From: Clostridium pascui
Lineage (GTDB): Bacteria > Bacillota > Clostridia > Clostridiales > Clostridiaceae
Direction of reading: 5' to 3'
DNA length: 64,000 nucleotides
NCBI RefSeq assembly: GCF_016908015.1
Contig: NZ_JAFBDB010000002.1
Span: 496,001 to 560,000, forward strand
Shown here: positions 1 through 6,985 of the stretch, one piece after another
Layout: the number at the start of each line of letters is the position of its first letter
How positions within the stretch are numbered: the stretch's first letter is position 1
Translations under genes and position numbers: made by a program
The notes under the pieces: model-generated
Told to the model about the DNA's origin: nothing
The model's database searches: none
Seen by the model: the letters and a program-made list of their open reading frames with translations, nothing else

Positions 1-461
1 ATTACATAATTGAAGCTATTAAAGCTTTAAGAAATGTAAGATTAGAAATGAATGTACCACCTTCAAGAAAGGCTAAGGTTGCAATATTTGCAGTGGAAGG
101 AAAAGAGGCATTTAATGAGGGAACAGTATACTTTGAAAAGCTTGCTTCAGCTAGTGAAGTTAGTTTCTTGAACTCTAAAGATGAAGCGCCAGAAAATGCT
201 GTTGCAGCAGTGACTAAAGGTGCTGAAATGTATATGCCACTTCTAGACCTTGTAGACTTGGAAAAAGAACTTGAAAGATTAAACAAGGAAAAGGAAAAGC
301 TTGAAAAAGAAATAGAACGTGTAGAAAAGAAACTTTCAAATGAAAGCTTTGTAAAGAAAGCCCCAGAATCAGTAGTAGCTGAAGAAAAAGCTAAAGGTGA
401 TAAGTACAAAGAAATGCTTACATCTGTACTTGAAAGAATACAAAGCTTAAGTAATCAGTAA
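1..461 (+). CDS. valS: Valine--tRNA ligase, C-terminal part (partial)
   Basis: This open frame enters from the left edge and ends at TAA 459-461. It carries the last part of the anticodon-binding domain (IIEAIKALRNVRLEMNVPPS) followed by the C-terminal coiled-coil arm typical of ValRS, rich in Lys/Glu heptads such as LEKELERLNKEKEKLEKEIE. In the family this arm contacts the tRNA elbow, and the enzyme charges tRNA-Val in the cytoplasm. The first in-frame ATG at 48 is internal, not the start. folC follows in the same direction, an arrangement common in Firmicutes. The catalytic HIGH/KMSKS part lies outside the window, so completeness cannot be judged. Confidence 0.93.
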   Translation, partial: YIIEAIKALRNVRLEMNVPPSRKAKVAIFAVEGKEAFNEGTVYFEKLASASEVSFLNSKDEAPENAVAAVTKGAEMYMPLLDLVDLEKELERLNKEKEKLEKEIERVEKKLSNESFVKKAPESVVAEEKAKGDKYKEMLTSVLERIQSLSNQ

Positions 462-471
462 TTAATATACT

Positions 472-572
472 TAGTAACCAGTGGCCAGTAAAATATAGTG
501 TTGATTTTTAAATCCCTATAACTGGATGCTGGTTACTAGCATACTGTCTATTAAAAATCAAGAATAGGGATT
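472..572. repeat. Nested inverted repeats between valS and folC
   Basis: TAGTAACCAG at 472-481 is the exact reverse complement of CTGGTTACTA at 529-538. Interleaved with it are TTGATTTTTAA (501-511) with TTAAAAATCAA (551-561), and AATCCCTAT (511-519) with ATAGGGATT (564-572). The pairs overlap, so alternative hairpins are possible. A related inverted repeat (CAGTAACCAGT / ACTGGTTACTG) lies after cobT at 23371-23431. No clear U-run follows, so this is not an obvious terminator. Confidence 0.6.
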
Positions 573-599
573 AGTGATTAAAAAATGGGGGGATTTTAG

Positions 600-1898
600 A
601 TGAATTATAGTGAAGCTATAGAATATATTGAAAGTACGGCTAAGTTTGGTAAAAATAAAGGGCTTGAGAGAACTAACAAAATATTAGAACTTTTAGGAAA
701 TCCTCATAAAGATTTAAAGTGTATTCACATAGCAGGAACTAATGGGAAAGGTTCTACTACAGCAATGCTTACTCAAATACTTATGGAATCTGGATATAAG
801 GTTGGAATGTATACTTCACCATTTATAGAAGAATTTGAAGAAAGAATACAAATAAATAATAATAATATTCCTAAAGAAAAATTGTGTGAAGTGGTAGAAA
901 GGGTAAAGATAGCAGTACATAAAACTTGTGAACTAGGATATGATGAGCCTACAGAATTTGAAATAATAACTGCAGTAATGTTTGTATATTTTCGAGAGGA
1001 AAAAGTTGACTATGCAGTAATTGAAGTAGGACTTGGAGGAAGAATAGACGCTACAAATGTAGTAAATCCTTTGATAAGCATAATAACTTCAATAAGCTAT
1101 GATCATGTGAAAATTCTGGGAAATACATTAGAAGAAATTGCATATGAAAAGGCAGGTATAATAAAAGAAAAGACTCCTGTAATATTATATCCTGTGGAAG
1201 AAGAGGCGAAACTTTCTATTGAAAAAGTAGCCAAGCAAAAACAGAGTTCTATAATATATGTAAAACGAGAAGATTCAATGCTGAAAGAAAAGCTTTACAA
1301 TGTACCTTATCAAGAAATTACAGTTAACACTAGTAGGAATACTTATGAAATACAGTTATCACTTTTAGGAACTCATCAGTTATTAAATTGTTCTGTAGTT
1401 ATAAATGCAGCAGAAGAATTACAAAATATAGGGGTTAATATTAAAAAAGAACATATTATAGAAGGGTTAAAAAAGGTAAAATGGGCTGGAAGACTTGAAA
1501 TGTTAAAGGCAAAACCTATGGTGGTAATAGACGGAGCTCATAATATTGATGGGATTAAAAGTCTTAAAAATAGTATAAATACTTATTTTAAATACAATAA
1601 GTTCATACTGATTATGGGCATACTTTCGGATAAACAAGTAGATGATATGGTAAAGGTAATTACACCAGAAGCTTCAAATATTATAACTGTGACACCACCA
1701 AGCTATAGAGCAGAAAATTCTTCTGGGCTTGTAGAAATAATAAAAAAATATAATCCTAATTGTGAAGCCATAGAAAACTATAAAGAGGCCTACGAAAAGG
1801 CTTTAGACTATGCAAATGAAGATGATTTAATACTTATATGTGGATCACTTTATATGGTAGGAGAAATGAGAAAAACTATAAGAGTGATTAATAGTTGA
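600..1898 (+). CDS. folC: Bifunctional folylpolyglutamate synthase/dihydrofolate synthase
   Basis: The protein adds glutamate to dihydropteroate and tetrahydrofolate, retaining folates in the cell. It is a 432-residue Mur-ligase-like protein, normal length for FolC. The ATP P-loop is GTNGKGS at about residues 46-52. The family segment EVGLGGRIDATNV lies near 141-153, SYDHVKILG with EKAGIIK near 167-185, and the C-terminal ligase domain has VIDGAHNIDG near 311. The ATG at 600 is preceded by a strong GGGGGGA site. It follows valS at 138 bp on the same strand and ends before a bidirectional terminator at 1954-1984. Confidence 0.96.
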   Translation: MNYSEAIEYIESTAKFGKNKGLERTNKILELLGNPHKDLKCIHIAGTNGKGSTTAMLTQILMESGYKVGMYTSPFIEEFEERIQINNNNIPKEKLCEVVERVKIAVHKTCELGYDEPTEFEIITAVMFVYFREEKVDYAVIEVGLGGRIDATNVVNPLISIITSISYDHVKILGNTLEEIAYEKAGIIKEKTPVILYPVEEEAKLSIEKVAKQKQSSIIYVKREDSMLKEKLYNVPYQEITVNTSRNTYEIQLSLLGTHQLLNCSVVINAAEELQNIGVNIKKEHIIEGLKKVKWAGRLEMLKAKPMVVIDGAHNIDGIKSLKNSINTYFKYNKFILIMGILSDKQVDDMVKVITPEASNIITVTPPSYRAENSSGLVEIIKKYNPNCEAIENYKEAYEKALDYANEDDLILICGSLYMVGEMRKTIRVINS

Positions 1899-1953
1899 TA
1901 TTAAGTAGTAAAGAGTTTTAGTAGAAAATTATTGATATGAATTTGTAAAGTAT

Positions 1954-1984
1954 AAAAACCTCCCACAAAAGTGGAAGGTTTTTT
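1954..1984. terminator. Bidirectional terminator, folC / TSCPD gene
   Basis: An AAAACCTCCCAC stem with an AAAA loop pairs with GTGGAAGGTTTT (one mismatch) and has T-runs on both strands. It lies between the convergent folC and TSCPD-domain genes. Confidence 0.85.
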
Positions 1985-1987
1985 ATT

Positions 1988-2015
1988 TTAACTGTTAACT
2001 ATTAACTATTAACTG
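1988..2015. repeat. Four tandem 7-bp units at the 3' end of the TSCPD gene
   Basis: TTAACTG, TTAACTA, TTAACTA, TTAACTG run head to tail. The stop codon of the minus-strand gene (2002-2004) and its last codons lie inside the repeat, so repeat expansion would alter the C-terminus. A similar tandem (ATTAAGTATTAAC twice) is at 3887-3913. Confidence 0.75.
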
Positions 2016-2256
2016 AACTTAGTGCGTCTTCCAATGCCTTTGAAAGCTGGTCTGGGCAAGATGTAGGCTTTTCTTTACAATGAATTCCTTTTAATCTTTC
2101 TATTGCTTCATTAACATCCATTCCTTCAATTAAGCTTGCAAGTCCTTGTAAGTTACCATTACATCCTCCAAGGAAACGCACATTTGTTACTTTGTTATCA
2201 ACTATATCAAAATCAATTTTGCTAGCACAAACACCTTTTGTAGTATATGAATACAT
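2002..2256 (-). CDS. TSCPD domain-containing small protein (TIGR03905-like)
   Basis: An 84-residue protein made almost wholly of one TSCPD domain, a module also found at the C-terminus of some ribonucleotide reductases. Visible features are MYSYTTKGVCASKIDF at the start, the GGCNGNLQGL turn, and the motif CKEKPTSCPDQL with two cysteines near residues 61-68. The conserved cysteines suggest metal or redox chemistry, but the stand-alone family has no established function. The ATG at 2256 is preceded by AAGGAGGA. The C-terminus VNS is encoded by a tandem heptamer repeat, so the last residues are probably not functional. Confidence 0.85.
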   Translation of the reverse strand: MYSYTTKGVCASKIDFDIVDNKVTNVRFLGGCNGNLQGLASLIEGMDVNEAIERLKGIHCKEKPTSCPDQLSKALEDALSSVNS

Positions 2257-2417
2257 TAAATTTTCCTCCTTTAAAAGTATATAAGAATTATAACTTATTC
2301 AAATTTAATAGACAAGTACTAATGTTTTAGACATATATCAATTTATTTGCGATGTTTCATTTAACTATGCCCAATTTTTATGTACTTACATATTATATCT
2401 GTGAGGGGGGAAAAAAC

Positions 2418-3299
2418 ATGAGTCATTTATTCATATGCAACACATCTTCTGATTGTATATCTAGAATAAATCTATCTACATTTAAAGAAGAGAACAAAAT
2501 AACATTAAATAATGGGTATTATAAAATTGGACCCCATGGAATATGCAGATATAAAGATAAGCTAATAACTGCAAACAGCTATTCAAATAGTATTTCTATA
2601 GTAGATATTACAAAGAATATTGAAATACAAAATTCTTTTATAGGAATGCACTGTAATGATGTAATTACAGTAGAGGATTATGCGTATATCGTATGTGGAG
2701 AACTAAATACTATAGTGGTGTTTGATTTGGCACAAAATAAGATTGTAGAGGAAATACCCTGTGGCAATTTACCTCATAGTATTCAATTCAATGAAAAAAA
2801 TAACTTGTTCGTAGTATCAAATATGGGAAATGATACTTTAACCTTAATTAGTGGAGAAAAAAAGGGATGTATAAAAAATATAAAGGTTGGATCTTACCCA
2901 ACAAAAGCCTTATTTACGAAAGATGGGGAATATATTGTAGTATGTGAAAGTAATTTAGGCTCAGATCAAAAAGGAAGCATAAGCATTTTATCGACCAAAA
3001 ATCTTAGAGTATTATATAGAATATCTGTAGGAAATTCACCAGTAGATATGGTCATAGACGATAATATTTGCTATGTTTCGAATTTTGGAGATGGAACGTT
3101 GAGTTTCATAGATATAAATTACTATGAGGAAACAAGTAGAATAAAAATAGGAGGAATGCCTAGGGGAATAGCAAAAGAAGGAAATGAACTTTATGTAGGG
3201 GATAACTATAATAATATTCTTATAAAAATTGATTTAGAAAGTGGAAATAAAAAAAATATACCAATAGGAGGAGAGCCTACTGGTATGATTTTAATTTAA
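2418..3299 (+). CDS. YVTN/YncE-type beta-propeller repeat protein
   Basis: A 293-residue protein built of about seven repeats of roughly 40 residues with the pattern 'I..G..P.gi....g..lyV.n...n.i..id', for example IRVGSYPTKALFTKDGEYIV-like and VGNSPVDMVIDDNICYVSNF blades. This is typical of YVTN beta-propellers, which act as binding platforms. The ligand is unknown. A longer frame opens at ATG 2352, but GAGGGGGG at 2403-2410 sits correctly for ATG 2418, so I use 2418. There is no signal peptide, so it is probably cytoplasmic. The stop overlaps the stop of the convergent DUF4364 gene by 3 bp. Confidence 0.8.
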   Translation: MSHLFICNTSSDCISRINLSTFKEENKITLNNGYYKIGPHGICRYKDKLITANSYSNSISIVDITKNIEIQNSFIGMHCNDVITVEDYAYIVCGELNTIVVFDLAQNKIVEEIPCGNLPHSIQFNEKNNLFVVSNMGNDTLTLISGEKKGCIKNIKVGSYPTKALFTKDGEYIVVCESNLGSDQKGSISILSTKNLRVLYRISVGNSPVDMVIDDNICYVSNFGDGTLSFIDINYYEETSRIKIGGMPRGIAKEGNELYVGDNYNNILIKIDLESGNKKNIPIGGEPTGMILI

Positions 3300-3823
3300 T
3301 CGTCTAAAAGTATCTGTAATATTCTCTCATATTTTTTAGAAGAATCATTCTTCCATTTTGTGCATAATTCTCGAGCTAAATTATTGCTGTCTACAGTTAT
3401 CTTTAAATCAATTAAATTTATATTACCCTCAATAGCTTTTAAGCTTACAACAAATTTATTTTTATTTTCAATTGTATAGTCAGAAGATGCAGAAACCTCT
3501 CTTTTTATATTTTCATGTTGATTTTCTAAATATATGTCTATTGTTTCAAGTTTAACTTTAGAAATCCTGTTTATAAAAAGAGATAGTACTTTTTCACCCT
3601 TTTCCGTAATTAAAAGTCTATGTTTATTTTCATCTTCAAGTATTTGCAAAAAGTTATTTTGAACAAGTTCCGAAATATATTGTTGAAGAGTAAAATAATT
3701 CATAAAATTATTTTCGAGTATCATTTGGGTAATTTGATTATTGGAAATAGGGGCGTTTATTTTTAGAAATATATATAGCAGCAGGAGTTTGTTTTCTGCG
3801 AGTTCTAAAGTATCTTCAAACAT
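3296..3823 (-). CDS. DUF4364 family protein, winged-helix-like regulator
   Basis: A 175-residue clostridial protein starting MFEDTLELAENKLLLLYIF. The N-terminal half reads as a winged helix-turn-helix (ISNNQITQMILE followed by FTLQQYISELVQNNFLQ and a beta wing LLITEKGEKVL). The C-terminal half is the beta-rich DUF4364 region. It is probably a DNA-binding protein with unknown targets. The frame extends to 3868, but GGAGG (3831-3835) fits ATG 3823 and the upstream residues look non-coding. It is convergent with, and overlaps at the stops, the beta-propeller gene. Confidence 0.8.
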   Translation of the reverse strand: MFEDTLELAENKLLLLYIFLKINAPISNNQITQMILENNFMNYFTLQQYISELVQNNFLQILEDENKHRLLITEKGEKVLSLFINRISKVKLETIDIYLENQHENIKREVSASSDYTIENKNKFVVSLKAIEGNINLIDLKITVDSNNLARELCTKWKNDSSKKYERILQILLDD

Positions 3824-3886
3824 TAATAATCCTCCTAATAACCTTATATTGATTGTTAAACTTATCAATTATTATATCACAACTTA

Positions 3887-3913
3887 TTAAGTATTAACAA
3901 TTAAGTATTAACT
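3887..3913. repeat. Short tandem repeat upstream of DUF4364
   Basis: ATTAAGTATTAACA is followed directly by ATTAAGTATTAACT. It resembles the TTAACTA heptamers at 1988-2015 and lies between the SASP terminator and the DUF4364 start region. Confidence 0.6.
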
Positions 3914-3914
3914 A

Positions 3915-3946
3915 AAAAAAGTCGGCTATTATAGCCGACTTTTATA
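3915..3946. terminator. Terminator of the SASP gene
   Basis: AAAAGTCGGCTAT pairs with ATAGCCGACTTTT in a perfect GC-rich stem. It lies just beyond the stop of the minus-strand SASP gene, with T-runs on both strands. Confidence 0.85.
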
Positions 3947-3954
3947 TAAAGTTA

Positions 3955-4185
3955 TTATTTACTACCATTTGCAAGTTGTTCTTCAGCCATTGAGATTAGT
4001 CTTTTAACCATTTGCCCACCAACTCTTCCGCAATTCTTTGAAGTTACTTCTCCCCAGTAATCTTCGGAGCCTTGATGAACTCCAAGCTCCATTGATTCTG
4101 CTATTTCATATTTCATATCATCTAATGCTTTATGAGATTCAGGTACAAGTTGAGTTCTTCCACTTCCTGATTGTCCTAATGCCAT
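3955..4185 (-). CDS. Small acid-soluble spore protein, alpha/beta type
   Basis: A 76-residue DNA-binding protein that coats spore DNA and protects it from UV, heat and chemicals. It carries the family blocks ALDDMKYEIAESMELG (with the EIA.E site cut by the germination protease GPR) and the second DNA-contact block CGRVGGQMVKRLISMAEEQL. It departs slightly from the usual NGSVGG motif (NCGRVGG) and contains a Trp and a Cys. ATG 4185 is preceded by AAGGAGGTAAC. It is a single gene with its own terminator. Expression in the forespore under sigma-G is expected for the family, but I could not point to a convincing promoter. Confidence 0.93.
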   Translation of the reverse strand: MALGQSGSGRTQLVPESHKALDDMKYEIAESMELGVHQGSEDYWGEVTSKNCGRVGGQMVKRLISMAEEQLANGSK

Positions 4186-4312
4186 AATAAGTTACCTCCT
4201 TTTATAAATAATTATGTATTAGTCATTTATAGTATTTGTTCATATTAAATATAAATACTGTAGTGTTTCAGGAAATAAAGGCTTAATAAGGTAAGCTAAT
4301 TAAATTTCACTA

Positions 4313-4341
4313 GAATATTTCACTTAAATTTTACATATAAA
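4313..4341 (+). promoter_or_regulatory. Sigma-E-like promoter of pdaB
   Basis: GAATATT (4313-4319), a 14-bp spacer and CATATAAA (4334-4341) fit the sporulation sigma-E pattern (KMATATT, 14-15 bp, CATACAMT). The site lies 36 bp before the TTG start of the pdaB-like gene. In B. subtilis pdaB is a sporulation gene, which agrees. The match is by eye only. Confidence 0.5.
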
Positions 4342-4376
4342 AAATAAGAAGGAAATTATATGGAGGGTAGTGTAAA

Positions 4377-5132
4377 TTGAAGAGTAAAATTTACAAAAAG
4401 GTCTTATTTGCAGTATTGCTATTAGCAGTAAGTACCATATCAAGTATATTTTTAAATGTTAGCAAAGGAGTATTTATTCAGGATAAAAATATTCCCATAT
4501 ATTCAGTAGATACACAAGAAAAGAAGGTAAGTATAACCTTTGATGTGAATTGGGGAAATGATAATACTATTGAAATATTAGATATTTTAGATAAGTATAA
4601 TGTAAAAGCTACCTTTTTTATAATAGGAAATTGGGCAGAGGATTTTCCAGAGCTTACTAAGGAAATATACAAAAGAGGACATGAAATTGGAAATCATTCA
4701 GATACTCATCCGGATTTTACTCAAGTTTCAAAGGATAGGATAATAAAGGAAATAAGTGTAGCAGATGCAAAAATAATGAAGATTACAGGACAAGGAACTA
4801 AATTGTTTAGATGCCCATCAGGTTCTTATAATGATAATGCACTTAATGCAGTAAAATCTGCAGGATATAATTGCATACAATGGGATGTAGATAGTATAGA
4901 TTGGAAAGCAGAAGGAGCAGATATAGAATATGAAAGGGTTATGAAAAAAGTTAATGCTGGCTCTATAATACTATTCCATAGTGATGCAAAATTTACTCCA
5001 TATAATTTACCAAGAATAATAGAGAATTTAAAGGCTAATGGATATAGTTTTGTTAAGGTTGGAGATTTAATATATAAGGAAAATTATAAAATTAATTTGG
5101 AAGGTAAGCAGATATTAATTGATGGTAAATAA
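4377..5132 (+). CDS. pdaB: Polysaccharide deacetylase, PdaB-type sporulation protein
   Basis: A 251-residue NodB-fold deacetylase needed in the family for spore cortex or peptidoglycan maturation. One N-terminal membrane segment (about residues 8-27) places it outside the membrane. The first NodB motif reads TFDVNWG (54-60), lacking the usual second Asp of TFDDG, as is normal in the PdaB group. Next come HSDTH (107-111) with the metal-binding His pair, then FRCPSGSYND and IILFHSD. The YSVDTQEKKVSITFD stretch resembles B. subtilis PdaB. The start is TTG 4377 with GGAGGGT at 4362-4368. A sigma-E-like promoter precedes it. Substrate is inferred from the family. Confidence 0.9.
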   Translation: MKSKIYKKVLFAVLLLAVSTISSIFLNVSKGVFIQDKNIPIYSVDTQEKKVSITFDVNWGNDNTIEILDILDKYNVKATFFIIGNWAEDFPELTKEIYKRGHEIGNHSDTHPDFTQVSKDRIIKEISVADAKIMKITGQGTKLFRCPSGSYNDNALNAVKSAGYNCIQWDVDSIDWKAEGADIEYERVMKKVNAGSIILFHSDAKFTPYNLPRIIENLKANGYSFVKVGDLIYKENYKINLEGKQILIDGK

Positions 5133-5223
5133 TTACTGTATTATAATGGAATTATATAATGCATAAAATATCAACCTTTGCTAAAAATACATATAGAAGA
5201 AAATTGAAGCAGGGGTTGATAAT

Positions 5224-5724
5224 ATGAGAAGAATAGCAATAATAGGAGAAAATACAAATTTAATTTATATTATAAAAAAGGAGTTGTTGCAGTTAGATAT
5301 TAAATATGAATTAGTCCAGTTAGAAGACGCTGAAATTTCAGTAGATTATGTAATTATAAACGAGGATACTGATTATAATTTGAAAAATATTAGGGGTTTG
5401 TATTATCTTGTAAATATGGACTCGAAATTTAAAAAAAATTTAAATATTAGTGGAAATATAATCACTTATGGATTTGGAAGTAAAAATACAGTTACACTTT
5501 CAAGTGCAGAAAAAGATGAGAAATATTTAGTATACTGCCTTCAAAGATATATAGAGAATATGTCTAAAAATACAGTAGAGCCTTGTGAACTTCCTATAAA
5601 AAGGGGTTTTAACAATAACAATGAACTTTATGGGTATATGATAGCAGCAACTATAGCACTATTAGAAGCTGTAGATATAAGAAAATTAAATTTTATATTT
5701 AATAATGAAGAAATATTTAGTTGA
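5224..5724 (+). CDS. Conserved clostridial hypothetical protein
   Basis: I do not recognise this 166-residue protein. The N-terminus MRRIAIIGENTNLIYIIKKEL has a Rossmann-like beta-loop-helix look. The middle, ISGNIITYGFGSKNTVTLSS, resembles the domain junction of Mur-type ligases, but there is no P-loop and no ligase active site. The C-terminus includes a helix YGYMIAATIALLEAVDI. There is no signal peptide. GGGG at 5214-5217 precedes ATG 5224. It sits between pdaB and the SSB-like gene on the same strand, 80 bp before the latter's start, so the two are probably cotranscribed. Confidence 0.7.
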   Translation: MRRIAIIGENTNLIYIIKKELLQLDIKYELVQLEDAEISVDYVIINEDTDYNLKNIRGLYYLVNMDSKFKKNLNISGNIITYGFGSKNTVTLSSAEKDEKYLVYCLQRYIENMSKNTVEPCELPIKRGFNNNNELYGYMIAATIALLEAVDIRKLNFIFNNEEIFS

Positions 5725-5804
5725 ATAGTAATATTATTGACGTTTTAAGAATATTTATAAGTAAGAAAATATTCTTATATACTAAGGGAGAGAGAGGGGT
5801 TATC

Positions 5805-6494
5805 ATGGACAATTTATTACAAAACAACAAAATATATTTAGAAGGAAAGGTATGCTCAGAGCTGGAATTTAGTCACGAAATGTATGGAGAAGGATTTTAT
5901 ACATTTAACGTTGAGGTTCCAAGACTTAGCGATGCTAAGGATGTTTTATTTATAACAGTATCAGAAAGACTTATGGTAGGAATGGAAATAAAAATTGGAG
6001 CTGAGTTAATAATAGAAGGTCAGCTGAGATCATATAATAAATTTATAGATGGAAGCAATAGACTCGTATTAACTGTTTTTGCAAGAAATATAGTTCCTTG
6101 CATAGAAAAAAGTAAAAATCCTAATTTAATAGTTTTAAATGGATTTATATGTAAGCAGCCTGTTTATAGGACAACTCCTTTTGGAAGGGAAATAGCAGAT
6201 TTATTATTAGCTGTAAACAGAGCCTATAATAAGTCAGATTATATTCCAACTATAGCATGGGGGAGGAATTCTAGATATTGCAAAGATTTAGAAGTTGGAG
6301 ATAATATAAGAGTTTGGGGAAGACTTCAAAGTAGAGAATATCAAAAGAAAGTATCAGAAGATGAATCAATAAAAAAGGTAGCTTATGAAGTTTCTATATC
6401 TAAAATGGAAAAAGTAAATAAGGATGGAGAAACTGAAGAAATCCAAGAAGAAAATGAAGAAGGAACTGAAGAAATTTATGAAATAGAAGAATAG
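5805..6494 (+). CDS. SSB-like protein with two OB-fold domains
   Basis: A 229-residue protein with two tandem single-strand DNA-binding (OB-fold) domains: about residues 6-100 (NKIYLEGKVCSELEF... LIIEGQLRSYNKF) and 105-205 (NLIVLNGFICKQPVYRTTPFGREIADLLLAVNR... DNIRVWGRLQSREYQ). An acidic tail follows (EEIQEENEEGTEEIYEIEE), like the protein-interaction tails of SSBs. The second domain is the closer match to SSB. The open frame begins at 5721, but GAGAGGGG at 5791-5798 places the start at ATG 5805. It is likely a DNA-binding accessory protein rather than the main SSB. Structured element copy 1 starts 20 bp after its stop. Confidence 0.8.
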   Translation: MDNLLQNNKIYLEGKVCSELEFSHEMYGEGFYTFNVEVPRLSDAKDVLFITVSERLMVGMEIKIGAELIIEGQLRSYNKFIDGSNRLVLTVFARNIVPCIEKSKNPNLIVLNGFICKQPVYRTTPFGREIADLLLAVNRAYNKSDYIPTIAWGRNSRYCKDLEVGDNIRVWGRLQSREYQKKVSEDESIKKVAYEVSISKMEKVNKDGETEEIQEENEEGTEEIYEIEE

Positions 6495-6513
6495 AATTTT
6501 ACATTTTAAGATA

Positions 6514-6793
6514 ATATTGAAACTCCAGTATGGGATTTGCATTTAATGAAACATCTCAGCAAACTGAGATGTGCTAATTTATAACGAAATCATAGATTTC
6601 TATAAATTATACAACCGTTCATTTCACAAAAAAAGCTCTAATATTTATGATTTTAAAATACCTAAGTCTTCTAAACTCGTTTCACTCAGACAGTAGAAGA
6701 CTCTATACGGTATTTTAAAATCATAAATAAAGAGCTTTTAATACTTATTCAATGCTTTCTATAATGCAAATCTCATACTATATATTCAACATT
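6514..6793 (+). repeat. Structured intergenic element, copy 1 (interrupted)
   Basis: Outer arms 6514-6544 and 6763-6793 are reverse complements over 31 bp with a few mismatches (AGTATGGGATTTGCATT against AATGCAAATCTCATACT). Inside are three further nested stems: AAAAGCTCT with AGAGCTTTT, TTTTAAAATACC with GGTATTTTAAAA, and AGTCTTCT with AGAAGACT. The loop is AAACTCGTTTCACTCAGACA. A 3' companion hairpin (GAATTTC / GAAATTC) follows near 6820-6846. Unlike the other copies, the left side is interrupted at 6548-6613 by the smaller ACATCTCA repeat. It lies between the 3' ends of the SSB-like gene and dapH. Confidence 0.85.
6548..6613 (+). repeat. Small two-hairpin repeat (ACATCTCA family), nested copy
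   Basis: ACATCTCA pairs with TGAGATGT, followed by GCTAATTTATAACGAAATC and ATAGATTTCTATAAA, which forms a second GAAATC/GATTTC hairpin. The same sequence from TGTGCTAATTTATAACG to ATTTCTATAAA recurs exactly at 55157-55192. Here it sits inside structured element copy 1, at a point where copies 2, 3 and 4 have only about 10 bp. Confidence 0.8.
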
Positions 6794-6985
6794 AAAAATA
6801 TCACATAAAGTGCTGAAGGAGGGAATTTCGTTTTGGGGAAATTCCTTTAGAAATTATATAATTACTGAAATTTATCAGTTTCAATTTCATCTATAAGTAT
6901 TAACTAGAAAATAAACTAATACTTCAATAATAGGATAGAGATTAGTGACTAGCTAGTAGTGATTAATAAAAATGCTTTGTATTTT

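Larger units (their letters stand above)
6495..6985. other. Gene-free stretch between the SSB-like gene and dapH
   Basis: This 491-bp convergent spacer holds structured element copy 1, the nested small repeat and a 3' hairpin to about 6850. Short self-complementary sequence (ATTAGTGACTAGCTAGTAGT, 6941-6960) lies just before the dapH stop. I see no protein-coding potential. Confidence 0.7.

Noticed and set aside
2-409. Minus-strand Ser/Phe-rich frame opposite valS
   Set aside because: Antisense of the ValRS coiled coil. The plus-strand frame is clearly coding.
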